Shown: piece by piece, positions 8,249 through 15,220 of the stretch
How the letters are laid out: each line of letters starts with the position of its first letter
Numbering within the stretch: the stretch's first letter is position 1
Assembly (NCBI GenBank): GCA_038255145.1
Contig: JBBSLP010000063.1
Location: 1-37,217 of the forward strand
DNA from: WHTX01 sp038255145
GTDB lineage: Bacteria; Actinomycetota; Acidimicrobiia; Acidimicrobiales; CAIXPF01
DNA length: 37,217 bases
Reading direction: 5' to 3'
Program-made: the position numbers and the translations under genes
The notes under the pieces: generated by a model
The model's database searches: none
The model's input: the letters and a program-made list of their open reading frames with translations, nothing else
What the model was told of the DNA's origin: nothing

Positions 8249-8277
8249 ATCGTTGTCTACACCGGTGGATTGGTCAA
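8249..8277 (-). promoter_or_regulatory. candidate MMPL promoter with a palindrome in the spacer
   Basis: Read on the minus strand, TTGACC (8277-8272) is followed after 17 bp by AACGAT (8254-8249), a weak -10. The spacer holds the 8-bp palindrome CACCGGTG (8260-8267), a position typical of TetR-family operators. The -35 overlaps the TetR stop codon. This would allow the exporter to be transcribed separately from its regulator. Sequence inference only. Confidence 0.35.
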
Positions 8278-9002
8278 GATGTCTCATCCACGAACATCGG
8301 GTCTCCGACGGTGGCGATGGAGGTGAGGACATCGTCGACCACAGCGGCGGCGAAGGCCGCGTCGAGCGTCTGGCGGGCCACGAGGAGGGTGAGGAAGACC
8401 GGTCCCACCAGCTGGGCGATCACCCGGTCGAGGTCGAGCCCGCGGCGCACCCGCCCCTCTTCGGCCGCGCTGACCAGCCGGGCCCGCAGGCGGCGGGTCC
8501 CCTTGCTGTACATGCCCCCGAGCAGGGCCGCGGCCGTGGGGTCCCAGCCGGCCCGGCCCACGAGCGAGCTGAGCACGTTGCCGAAGCCGTCCTCGCACAG
8601 GTGGTCGCGCATGGCGTCGAGGTAGGTGACGAGGTCGGCCCGCAGGTCACCGGTGAAGGGGGGCTCGTCGGGCACCTCGGCGTGGGCCAGGGCGTCGAGG
8701 ATGAGGTCCTCGCGCGTGGGCCAGTGGCGGTACAGGGTGGCGCGGGCCACGTCTCCCCGCTGGGCCACCCGCAGGTGGGTGACGGCGTCGAGGCCCTCTT
8801 CGTGCAGCACGCTCAGCACGGTCTCGTGGACGCGGGCCCGGGTGCGGGCCACGAGCACGGCGGCACCGGAGCGGGGCCCGGGGGCGTCGGCGTGCGGGCG
8901 CGGCGCAGGGCCGTCGGGCACCGGGCTCGGGGCACGCGGGCTGACCGTCACACAGCACGAACGTAGCGGCTGAGCGTCGGAACGGACCTTCGTGGTCGCC
9001 AT
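8274..9002 (-). CDS. TetR/AcrR family transcriptional regulator
   Basis: The DNA-binding domain has a TetR-type N-terminal helix-turn-helix: ARVHETVLSVLHEEGLDAV, then LRVAQRGDVARATLYRHWPT with R-x-T-L-Y-R-H-W in the recognition helix, then KE-like REDLILDAL. A helical ligand-binding domain follows (LVTYLDAMRDHL, VIAQLVGPVFLTLLVARQTL). The start is uncertain: ATG 9002 has AGGG 6 nt upstream; a GTG at 8951 would give a more usual length; GTG 9023 is also in frame. It lies immediately upstream of the MMPL exporter in the same direction and probably represses it in response to an exported compound (inference from the common TetR-MMPL pairing). Confidence 0.85.
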   Translation of the reverse strand: MATTKVRSDAQPLRSCCVTVSPRAPSPVPDGPAPRPHADAPGPRSGAAVLVARTRARVHETVLSVLHEEGLDAVTHLRVAQRGDVARATLYRHWPTREDLILDALAHAEVPDEPPFTGDLRADLVTYLDAMRDHLCEDGFGNVLSSLVGRAGWDPTAAALLGGMYSKGTRRLRARLVSAAEEGRVRRGLDLDRVIAQLVGPVFLTLLVARQTLDAAFAAAVVDDVLTSIATVGDPMFVDETS

Positions 9003-9029
9003 CGACGGCCCTGGACATGACACCCGGAA

Positions 9030-9268
9030 CGGTGTCGGCCGCTGTCCTGCGCCGGCGACCTGCTGTGGACCCTGCGCTCCTCGGTGTTGGACCTGCCCGT
9101 CGGCCCCGTGCCCGCCGCCGGGCTGTAGTGCCTGGCCGCACCCCGGCGCCGCCTGCTGGTGCTCACGGCCAGCTACGCCCCGGCGCCAACATCGACGTCG
9201 GCTCGGTGCCCCGGGCTGTGCCCTTCGTCCTGCCCGGTTCGGTCCGCACCGCCCTCGACGCCCGCTAG
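9030..9268 (+). pseudogene. decayed gene remnant, family not recognised
   Basis: The gap between the TetR gene and the flavoenzyme contains coding-like sequence. One frame reads GDLLWTLRSSVLDLPVGPVP (from 9054), hits TAG at 9126-9128, then continues in the same frame as PRRRLLVLTASYAP. The +1-shifted frame then gives GANIDVGSVPRAVPFVLPGS and RTALDAR to a TAG at 9266-9268. The pieces join into one plausible protein end interrupted by one stop and one frameshift. The final TAG shares CTAG with the stop of the convergent flavoenzyme gene, as real convergent genes often do. I do not recognise the family. Chance open frames in high-GC DNA are the alternative. Confidence 0.4.
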
Positions 9269-10413
9269 CGCGTCGGCCCCGGTCGGTCGGGGGCCAGTCG
9301 GGCGATGTCGAGGCCGTCGAGCCCCTCGGGGAGCGGGCCGTCCATGACCAGGGCCGCGGCCAGTGCGGCCAGGGCGGGGGCCATCTGGATGCCGTAGCCG
9401 CCCTGGCCGGCCAGCCACACGAAGCCCCTGACGTCGGGGTCGGGGCCGACGACGGGGTTGCCGTCGGGGGCGAAGGTGCGCAGCCCGGCCCAGGCCCGCA
9501 CGACCGAGCGCAGGCCCAGCGTGGTGGCGGCGTCCACCCGCTCGAGGGCCCGGGCCACGTCGAGCTCGTCGGGCTGGGCGTCGACGGGTTCGCTGGGGGT
9601 CTCGTCGGCGGGGGAGACGAGCACGTGGTCGCCCTCGGGCTTCAGGTAGAACCCCTCGCCCACGTCCGAGGCCAGGGGCCAACGGGGGTCGACGGGGACG
9701 GCGGCCCGGGCCAAGGCCGCGGTGCGCCGCTTGGGCACCAGGCCCACGGGGCGGGCCCCGAAGCGGGCGGCGACGGCGTCGGCCCAGGCGCCGGCGGCGT
9801 TGACGACGACCTCGGCCTCCACGGTGGTCCCGTCACCCTCAGGGCCCAGCCGCACCCGCCAGGGGCCGTCGCCGGGGCGCTCGGCGTCGAGCACGGCGGC
9901 GGACGTGACCACGCGGCCGCCAGCGGCGCGCAGGAGCCGCAGGTGGTGCTGGTGCAGGGCGGCCACGTCGATGTCCGCGGCGTTGCGCTCCAGGGCGGCC
10001 GCGGCCAGGTAGCCGGGGCGGAGGACGGGCAGGATGGCCGTGGCCGCGGCGACGTCGAGCCGTTCGAGGGCGGGTTGTGCCGTGGTCAGGGCGTCGAAGT
10101 GGTCGAGCTGGTCGGCCCGGGCCAGCCACAGCAGGGGCCGGAGGGTGAGGATGGCCGGCGTCAGGGGGTCGGCCGAGGCCGCGTCCATGGCCGCCCGGCT
10201 GGCCCGGGTCAGGTGGCGGACCTCGGGCGGGCCGTAGGTCTCCAGGAAGGCCGCGGCCGAGCGGCCGGTGGCGTGCTGCGCCAGCTGGGGCTCCGCCTCC
10301 ACCAGGAGCACCCGTCGGTGGGGGGCGAGGGCGGCGGCCACGGTGACGCCGGCCATGCCGCCCCCGATGACGAGCACGTCGACGTGGGCAGGGCGTTCCG
10401 AGGTGGGGGCCAC
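9265..10413 (-). CDS. FAD-dependent oxidoreductase, DAO (D-amino acid/glycine oxidase) family
   Basis: A 382-residue flavoprotein from GTG 10413. It has the dinucleotide-binding Rossmann signature VLVIGGGMAGVTVAAAL (GxGxxG) near the N-terminus and E in LLVEAEPQLAQHATGRSAA. Near residue 225 is VVNAAGAWAD, the second DAO motif. The C-terminal FAD-contact region reads LRTFAPDGNPVVGPDPDVRG ... WLAGQGGYGIQMAPAL. DAO enzymes oxidise amino or imino acids (glycine, sarcosine, D-amino acids or proline derivatives). The substrate cannot be assigned. It lies 67 bp downstream of a DUF418-like membrane gene on the same strand and may be cotranscribed with it. Confidence 0.85.
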   Translation of the reverse strand: MAPTSERPAHVDVLVIGGGMAGVTVAAALAPHRRVLLVEAEPQLAQHATGRSAAAFLETYGPPEVRHLTRASRAAMDAASADPLTPAILTLRPLLWLARADQLDHFDALTTAQPALERLDVAAATAILPVLRPGYLAAAALERNAADIDVAALHQHHLRLLRAAGGRVVTSAAVLDAERPGDGPWRVRLGPEGDGTTVEAEVVVNAAGAWADAVAARFGARPVGLVPKRRTAALARAAVPVDPRWPLASDVGEGFYLKPEGDHVLVSPADETPSEPVDAQPDELDVARALERVDAATTLGLRSVVRAWAGLRTFAPDGNPVVGPDPDVRGFVWLAGQGGYGIQMAPALAALAAALVMDGPLPEGLDGLDIARLAPDRPGPTR

Positions 10414-10480
10414 GGGTGCGAGCCTGGCACCACGGTGGGCGTGCCCGGTGCCTCGGAGCCGGCCGGTGGCGGCGGTCAGC

Positions 10481-11569
10481 TCAGCGGGCCACGGCCCGCA
10501 GCGCCATCTCCACCGGGCCCCGCCGGAACTTCGACCGCCACAGGGTGGCCAGCAGGGTGAGCCCGGCGAAGGTGATGCCGGCGACCACCACCTGGGCCAC
10601 GAGCGAGGGCTGGTCCCGTTCCTGCCAGTCCCACACCAGCTCCTGGCCGATGACCAGGTGGACCAGGTAGGCGGTCAGCGCGCACTGGCCCAGGTAGACC
10701 AGGGGTCGGAGCCCTCGGGCCATGGCTGGGGTGGAGGTCACCAACAGGCAGCCGGCGAGGATGGCCACCGCCGTCCCCGTGGCCAGCACGTACCAGGCCG
10801 TCTGGTTGCTGTGGGCGCTGCCGTCGAGGAAGGCGGAGAAGCCCTGTCCCCCCCACGACGTCGGCGCCGACGACAGGTCGGTCCGGGCCGTGGCCAACAG
10901 GGGCTGGGTCAACGAGACCAGCACCCCTCCGAACAGCAGCGCGAGCTGCACGAAGGTGTCGTCGAGGCGTTGGCGGGCCAGCCACAGCCCCACGAGCAGG
11001 AACCCGACCCACCCCACCAGGGGGTAGCCCCCCGTCCACATCAGGTTGCGGAACACCCGGCCCACGTCCCGCAGGTCGTCGTAGCTCCCGGGCTGGCTGT
11101 CGCCCCGCAGCCCGTGGGCCCCCCACACCGCGACCACGGTGCTGGGCACGAGGAACGCCGTCACCGCCAGGGGCAGGAGCCACCCCGTGGGCACCCGGCG
11201 CCACAGGGCGACGGACGCCAGCAGCAACCCGTAGTGGGGCAGGATCAGGTAGACGACGCTCTGGTAGGGCCACATGGCCAGGCCGAGGACGAACAGGGCC
11301 AGGCCCCGCAGCAGGAACGTGCGGTCCCGGGCCCCGCTGCGGGCCAGCAGGCCGGCGCCGACACCGAGGACCAGGCAGAACAACGGGGCGGCCCGCCCGT
11401 CGGCCGAGGCGTCGATGTCCTCCAGCCACGACGGTTCGGTGGGCCCGGTGGGGAAGGCGTAGTGGGCCAGGAGCATGCCCCCGAAGGCCAGTCCCCGGGC
11501 CAGGTCCACGCCGGGGAGGCGCCGAGCCCGCCGGCCAGGGGCGGGCGCGGCGGAGGGGGACCGGGGCAC
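10481..11569 (-). CDS. DUF418/DUF1624-like multispanning membrane protein (acyltransferase-like)
   Basis: A 362-residue protein from GTG 11569. R-x-x-x-V-D-L-A-R-G-L-A-F-G-G-M (about residues 16-32) is the characteristic opening of the DUF418/heparan-alpha-glucosaminide acetyltransferase-like group, followed by about ten hydrophobic helices. The C-terminal part has PLVYLGQCALTAYLVHLVIG, the G-[RQ]-x-[AS]-L-T-x-Y-[LI]-x-[HQ] motif of DUF418. Related proteins are thought to acylate extracytoplasmic glycans or envelope components. For this branch the reaction is unproven. The stop is followed 67 bp later by the DAO-family gene. Divergent from the APH-family gene at 11655. Confidence 0.78.
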   Translation of the reverse strand: MPRSPSAAPAPGRRARRLPGVDLARGLAFGGMLLAHYAFPTGPTEPSWLEDIDASADGRAAPLFCLVLGVGAGLLARSGARDRTFLLRGLALFVLGLAMWPYQSVVYLILPHYGLLLASVALWRRVPTGWLLPLAVTAFLVPSTVVAVWGAHGLRGDSQPGSYDDLRDVGRVFRNLMWTGGYPLVGWVGFLLVGLWLARQRLDDTFVQLALLFGGVLVSLTQPLLATARTDLSSAPTSWGGQGFSAFLDGSAHSNQTAWYVLATGTAVAILAGCLLVTSTPAMARGLRPLVYLGQCALTAYLVHLVIGQELVWDWQERDQPSLVAQVVVAGITFAGLTLLATLWRSKFRRGPVEMALRAVAR

Positions 11570-11654
11570 GCCACCGTGCTAGCACGGCCATGGCCCACGG
11601 CAGCCGTCAGCCGCCCGGCGCCGGAGACGGCCATCAGGGCTAGGGTCCCCGGCG

Positions 11655-12704
11655 ATGCGAGATGGTGTGCCCGGCGTCGATCCGTCCGCCCTCGACAGCT
11701 GGTACGCGGCCCACGTCGACGGCGCCCGTCCGCCCCTCGACTTCGAGGTCATCACCGGCGGGCACTCCAACATCACCTACCGGGTGACCGACGCCGCCGG
11801 CCAGCGCACCATCCTGCGCCGACCTCCCATGGGCCACGTGCTGGCCAGCGCGCACGACATGGCCCGCGAGCACCGCATCATCACCGCCGTCGGCCCCACC
11901 GCCGTACCCGTGCCCGCCACCCTGGGCCTGTGCACCGACGCCGCCGTCAACGGCGCCCCCTTCTACGTGATGGAGCTGGTCGACGGGCTGGTGGTCACCA
12001 ACGTGGAGGAGGCGGCCACCCTGGCCGACGGGGCCACCCGCCGCCGCCTGGGCTTCGACCACATCGACGTGCTCGCCGACCTCCACGCTGTCGACGTCGA
12101 CGCCGCCGGCCTGGGGGACTTCGCCCGCAAGGAGGGCTTCCTGGCCCGCCAGCTCAAACGCTGGAAGGGGCAATGGCAGGCCACCCGCACCCGGGACCTG
12201 CCCGTCATGGACCAGGCCTACGACCTCCTCGCCGCGCTGGAGCCGCCCCAGGTCAACACGGGGATCGTGCACGGTGACTTCCGCCTGGGCAACCTCATCA
12301 GCCGGCCCGACGGCACCGTGGCCGCCGTGCTCGACTGGGAGCTGTGCACCCTGGGCGACGTGCTCTCGGATCTGGGCTACCTGCTCAACATGTGGGTCTT
12401 CCCCGAGGATGCCGACGCCGCCGACCTGACCACCCCACCCCCCACCTTCGCCCCGGGCTTCCCCTCCCGGGACGAGCTCGTCGAGCGCTACGCGGCCCGC
12501 ACCGGCTTCGACGTGTCGGGCATCGCCTACTACCGGGCCTTCAACTACTGGCGCCGCGCATCGATCGCCGAAGGCGTCAAGCGGCGCTACCAGGAGGGCG
12601 TGATGGTGGACGGTGACGTGAAGTTCGACGAGTACGAGCTCAAGGTGGCCCAATTGGCCCAACAGTCCGTCGACCTGGCCCTCGTCCTCCACGGGGGCCG
12701 GTGA
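11655..12704 (+). CDS. phosphotransferase family protein (APH/ACAD10-like kinase fold)
   Basis: A 349-residue aminoglycoside-phosphotransferase-fold protein. LDFEVITGGHSNITYRVTD is the nucleotide-binding loop of the ACAD10-type subfamily. The catalytic loop is H206-G-D208-FRLG-N213, and the metal motif is D227-W-E229 in VLDWELCTLGD. In actinobacteria these kinases commonly accompany acyl-CoA dehydrogenases and hydratases and probably phosphorylate hydroxyacyl-CoA or related substrates (family context). The stop TGA (12702-12704) overlaps the ATG of an enoyl-CoA hydratase-like gene, supporting a shared acyl-CoA catabolic role. TAGGGT lies 8 nt before the ATG and may be a -10 element. Confidence 0.87.
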   Translation: MRDGVPGVDPSALDSWYAAHVDGARPPLDFEVITGGHSNITYRVTDAAGQRTILRRPPMGHVLASAHDMAREHRIITAVGPTAVPVPATLGLCTDAAVNGAPFYVMELVDGLVVTNVEEAATLADGATRRRLGFDHIDVLADLHAVDVDAAGLGDFARKEGFLARQLKRWKGQWQATRTRDLPVMDQAYDLLAALEPPQVNTGIVHGDFRLGNLISRPDGTVAAVLDWELCTLGDVLSDLGYLLNMWVFPEDADAADLTTPPPTFAPGFPSRDELVERYAARTGFDVSGIAYYRAFNYWRRASIAEGVKRRYQEGVMVDGDVKFDEYELKVAQLAQQSVDLALVLHGGR

Positions 12705-13480
12705 TGGGCATCCCGGGAAGTGCCGGCACCCCCACCCTCGAGGTCGACGGCGGCCGGGCCACCATCCGCCTGCACCGCCCCGACAAGCGCAACCGCATCG
12801 AGCCCGACGACCTGGCCGCCCTGCACGACCACCTCACCGCCTGTGAGGCCGACGAGGCCGTGCGGGTCGTCGTCCTCGCCGCCGAGGGCCCGTCGTGGTG
12901 CAGCGGTTACCACCTCGATGCCCTGGCCGGTCGCCAGCGCCCCTCCACCGGGTTCGGCGACGTGTGCGACCAGCTCGAACGGCTGGCCGTACCCACCATC
13001 GCCGCCCTGCAGGGCAGCGTGCACGGCGGGGGCACCGACCTGGCCGTGGCCTGTGACCTGCGCATCGGCGTGACCGGCATGGTGCTGGGCATGCCCGCCG
13101 CCCGCATCGGCCTGCAGTACTACGCCAGCGGGCTGCGCCGCTTCGTCGAACGCCTGGGATCCGGGGCCACCAAGCGCATCTTCCTCACCGGCGAGTCCAT
13201 CACCCCCGACGAGTTGCTGCGCATCGGCTACCTGACCGAGGTCGTCGAGCCCGAGCGGCTCGAGACCCGCATCGACGCGCTGTGCGCGGCGGTGGCCGGG
13301 TTGGCCCCCGGAGCCGTGCGTCGCACCAAGGCGGCCATCGACGCCCTGGCCCGGGGCGGCGCCGCCGCCGAGGCCATCGACGCCATCGAGGCCGGCCACC
13401 GGGCCAGCCTGGCCTCGGCCGAGCACCGCGACGCCCTGGCCGCCCTGTCCCGCCGCCGGAGCGACCCCCGACCGGGGTGA
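12704..13480 (+). CDS. enoyl-CoA hydratase/isomerase (crotonase) family protein
   Basis: A 258-residue crotonase-fold protein. The N-terminal strand region ATIRLHRPDKRNRIEPDDL matches the family opening. The first oxyanion-hole segment is WCSGYHLDAL and the second is LQGSVHGGGTDLAVACDLRI (G-G-G-x-D-L). Later, LTGESITPDELLRIGYLTEVV matches the usual T-G-x-x-x-x-A-x-E-A-x-x-x-G-L-V region. Neither usual catalytic Glu is obvious: the E expected after the GGG turn is D or T here, so the exact reaction may differ from simple hydration. ATG 12704 overlaps the upstream stop; a GTG one codon earlier is also possible. Ends 4 bp from the stop of the convergent EAL gene. Confidence 0.85.
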   Translation: MGIPGSAGTPTLEVDGGRATIRLHRPDKRNRIEPDDLAALHDHLTACEADEAVRVVVLAAEGPSWCSGYHLDALAGRQRPSTGFGDVCDQLERLAVPTIAALQGSVHGGGTDLAVACDLRIGVTGMVLGMPAARIGLQYYASGLRRFVERLGSGATKRIFLTGESITPDELLRIGYLTEVVEPERLETRIDALCAAVAGLAPGAVRRTKAAIDALARGGAAAEAIDAIEAGHRASLASAEHRDALAALSRRRSDPRPG

Positions 13481-13484
13481 ACGG

Positions 13485-14159
13485 TCACACCACGTCGGAG
13501 CGGTTGAGCACGGCGGCGGGCCGGCCCTCGGGGCTCAGGGGTGTGGTGCGACGGGCCAGGCCGAGGGCGGTGACGTCGTCGACGGGCTGGGCGAACAGGT
13601 AGCCCTGGCCGAACCGGCAACCGTCGGCCCGTAGCAGGTCGCGCTGGGTGATGGTCTCGATGCCCTCGGCCACCGTCTCCAGCTCCAGGGTGCGGCCCAG
13701 CTCGATCACCCCCCGCACCAACCGATGCAGCTCGCGGCCGCCGCTCGAGCCCAGGGCCAGGAACGAGCGGTCGAGCGCACCCGACACCTGGGGGACGAGC
13801 TCGGTCCCGGTCAGCTGGCGCCCCGACACGTTCACCGACAGCTGCAGGTCGAGGGCGCCCGGAGCACCCCGGGCCCAGCGGGTGGCCGCGGCGCACGCTT
13901 CGCGCAACACCCAGCCACCGATCTCGTCGATCTGGCCCGTCTCCTCGGCCAGGCCGATGAACGCCGAGGGGGGCAGGTGCCCCAACCGGGGGTGGTTCCA
14001 GCGGACCAGGGCCTCGAAGCCGACCAGGTCGCCCGAGTCGAGCTGCACGATGGGCTGGTAGGCCAGTTGCAGCTGGCCGAGGGCGACGGCGCTGCGCAGG
14101 TCGGCTTCGAGCCGCAGCCGCTCCCGGGTGGCCGAGCCCATGCTGGCGTCGAAGAAGGC
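13485..14159 (-). pseudogene. EAL-domain remnant: separated by a stop codon and missing its catalytic core
   Basis: This is the downstream part of the PAS-GGDEF gene, in the same frame but after an in-frame TAG at 14162-14160. Codons after the stop read AFFDASM, so the junction NG-stop-AFF sits where GGDEF-EAL proteins have NRY-x-FF; one base change (Tyr to TAG) would explain it. The EAL motif is present (VGFEALVRWNHP). After LVPQVSGAL the sequence jumps to DRSFLALGSSGG, so about 50-55 residues carrying the ITE glutamate and the DDFGTGYSSL aspartates are missing. The tail is normal (TVAEGIET, GCRFGQGYLFAQPV). Restart at ATG 14141 is possible, giving 218 residues. Phosphodiesterase activity is not expected. 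Confidence 0.8.
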
Positions 14160-15107
14160 CTAGCCGTTGCGCCCCCGGGCCTTGGCCGCGTACATGGCCA
14201 GATCGGCGTGGCGCAGCAGGGCCTCGGCCGCGCCGTCAGCGCCGCCCGGGCCATCCGCGCCACCCGGGCCGTCCGCGCCGTCGGAGCCGTCGGAGCCGTC
14301 GGCGACCCCCGAGTCGTTCGAGCGGCCCGAGCCGACGGTGACGGCGTCGGCCAGGGCCACGCCGATGCTGGCCCCCATGGGCACGGGCACCCCGCCCAGG
14401 TCGAGGGGCTCGCGCAGGCTGAGCAGGCAGCGCTGGGCCAGGACCCCCAGGGAGGTGCGGTCCACACCCTCACCCGAAACCACCAGGGCGAACTCGTCGC
14501 CACCCAGGCGAGCCACGGTGTCCGACGCCCGGGCCACCGACACCAGACGGGTGGCGGCCACCCGCAACAGCTCGTCGCCGGCGGGGTGGCCCAGGCTGTC
14601 GTTGACCACCTTGAAGCGGTCGAGGTCGAGGAAGATCACGCCCACCCCGGTGCCGTCACGGGCCCGGCGCCGCAGGGCCCCGGTCAGCCGGTCGTGGAGC
14701 AGGGTGCGGTTGGCCAGGCCGGTGAGGGGATCGTGGAAGGCCTGGTGGGCCAGACGTCGCTCGACGTCCTTGCGGGCGGTGATGTCCTGGAGGTGGGCGA
14801 CGACCCCGCCGACCACGGGGTCCTCGAGCAGGTTGACCATGCTCAGGCCGACCCACTGCTCGTCGCCCGTCGACGGCCGGGTCCGCACCTCTTCGGTGAG
14901 CCGGGCGCCGGGGGTGTCGACGGCCCGTTCGAAGAGGGCGGCCGTCTGGTCCAGGTGCAGGGGGTGGACGAGGTCCTGGGCGGCCAGCCCCCGCACGTCC
15001 TCCTCGGTGCGACCGAGCACGGCGGCGGGCGAGCTGTCCGACAGGGGGTTCTCGGGCACCGACGGCGTGGTGTCGAGGATGCGCCCGTCGCGGTCGAGCA
15101 CGAGCAC
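14160..15107 (-). CDS. PAS-GGDEF diguanylate cyclase (truncated from a PAS-GGDEF-EAL protein)
   Basis: A 315-residue product from GTG 15107 to the TAG at 14160. Residues 1-115 are a PAS fold ending VAHLQDITARKDVERRL. The GGDEF domain follows: HDPLTGLANRTLL, FLDLDRFKVVND, the I-site R193-A-S-D196 and G202-GDEF206, all intact. It should make cyclic-di-GMP and keep product inhibition. The frame stays open upstream with PAS-like residues (YFRALALNSSDAVL) but finds no ATG/GTG/TTG before a TGA near 15213, so the true N-terminus may be lost. A Gly/Asp-rich repeat insertion of about 30 residues precedes the last GGDEF helix (LLRHADLAMYAAKARGRNG). It probably acts alone; the EAL half is cut off. Confidence 0.82.
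   Translation of the reverse strand: MLVLDRDGRILDTTPSVPENPLSDSSPAAVLGRTEEDVRGLAAQDLVHPLHLDQTAALFERAVDTPGARLTEEVRTRPSTGDEQWVGLSMVNLLEDPVVGGVVAHLQDITARKDVERRLAHQAFHDPLTGLANRTLLHDRLTGALRRRARDGTGVGVIFLDLDRFKVVNDSLGHPAGDELLRVAATRLVSVARASDTVARLGGDEFALVVSGEGVDRTSLGVLAQRCLLSLREPLDLGGVPVPMGASIGVALADAVTVGSGRSNDSGVADGSDGSDGADGPGGADGPGGADGAAEALLRHADLAMYAAKARGRNG
14231..14305 (-). repeat. short tandem repeats encoding a Gly/Asp-rich insertion in the GGDEF domain
   Basis: Two 18-bp units, gcgccRcccgggccRtcc at 14239-14256 and 14257-14274, are followed by repeats of gccgtcgga from about 14277. On the minus strand they encode ADGSDGSDGADGPGG-type sequence. The insertion lies in the loop between the last beta strand and the LLRHADLAMY helix of the cyclase, away from the active site. 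Unit count may vary between strains. Confidence 0.8.
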
Positions 15108-15183
15108 GGCGTCGCTCGAGTTGAGGGCCAGGGCCCGGAAGTAGGCCTCACGCCGGGCCCCCAGGCGCTGGCCCGGGGCCGGC

Positions 15184-15210
15184 GCCTGATGCCGCCAGGC
15201 GGCATCAGGC
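15184..15210. terminator. perfect 13-bp inverted repeat after the 534-aa gene
   Basis: gcctgatgccgcc (15184-15196) and ggcggcatcaggc (15198-15210) are exact reverse complements around one base, so a hairpin would have a loop of about seven. It begins 10 nt after the stop codon of the upstream minus-strand gene, which fits a terminator. It also sits at the 5' edge of the PAS-GGDEF frame, so it may mark a rearrangement point or a repeat element. Confidence 0.65.
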
Positions 15211-15220
15211 CGGGGTCAGC

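Noticed and set aside
5613..8249. Open frame of about 880 codons on the plus strand opposite the MMPL exporter
   Set aside because: Low-complexity Gly/Asp/His-rich translation without motifs; the other strand carries a full MMPL protein with TM helices.
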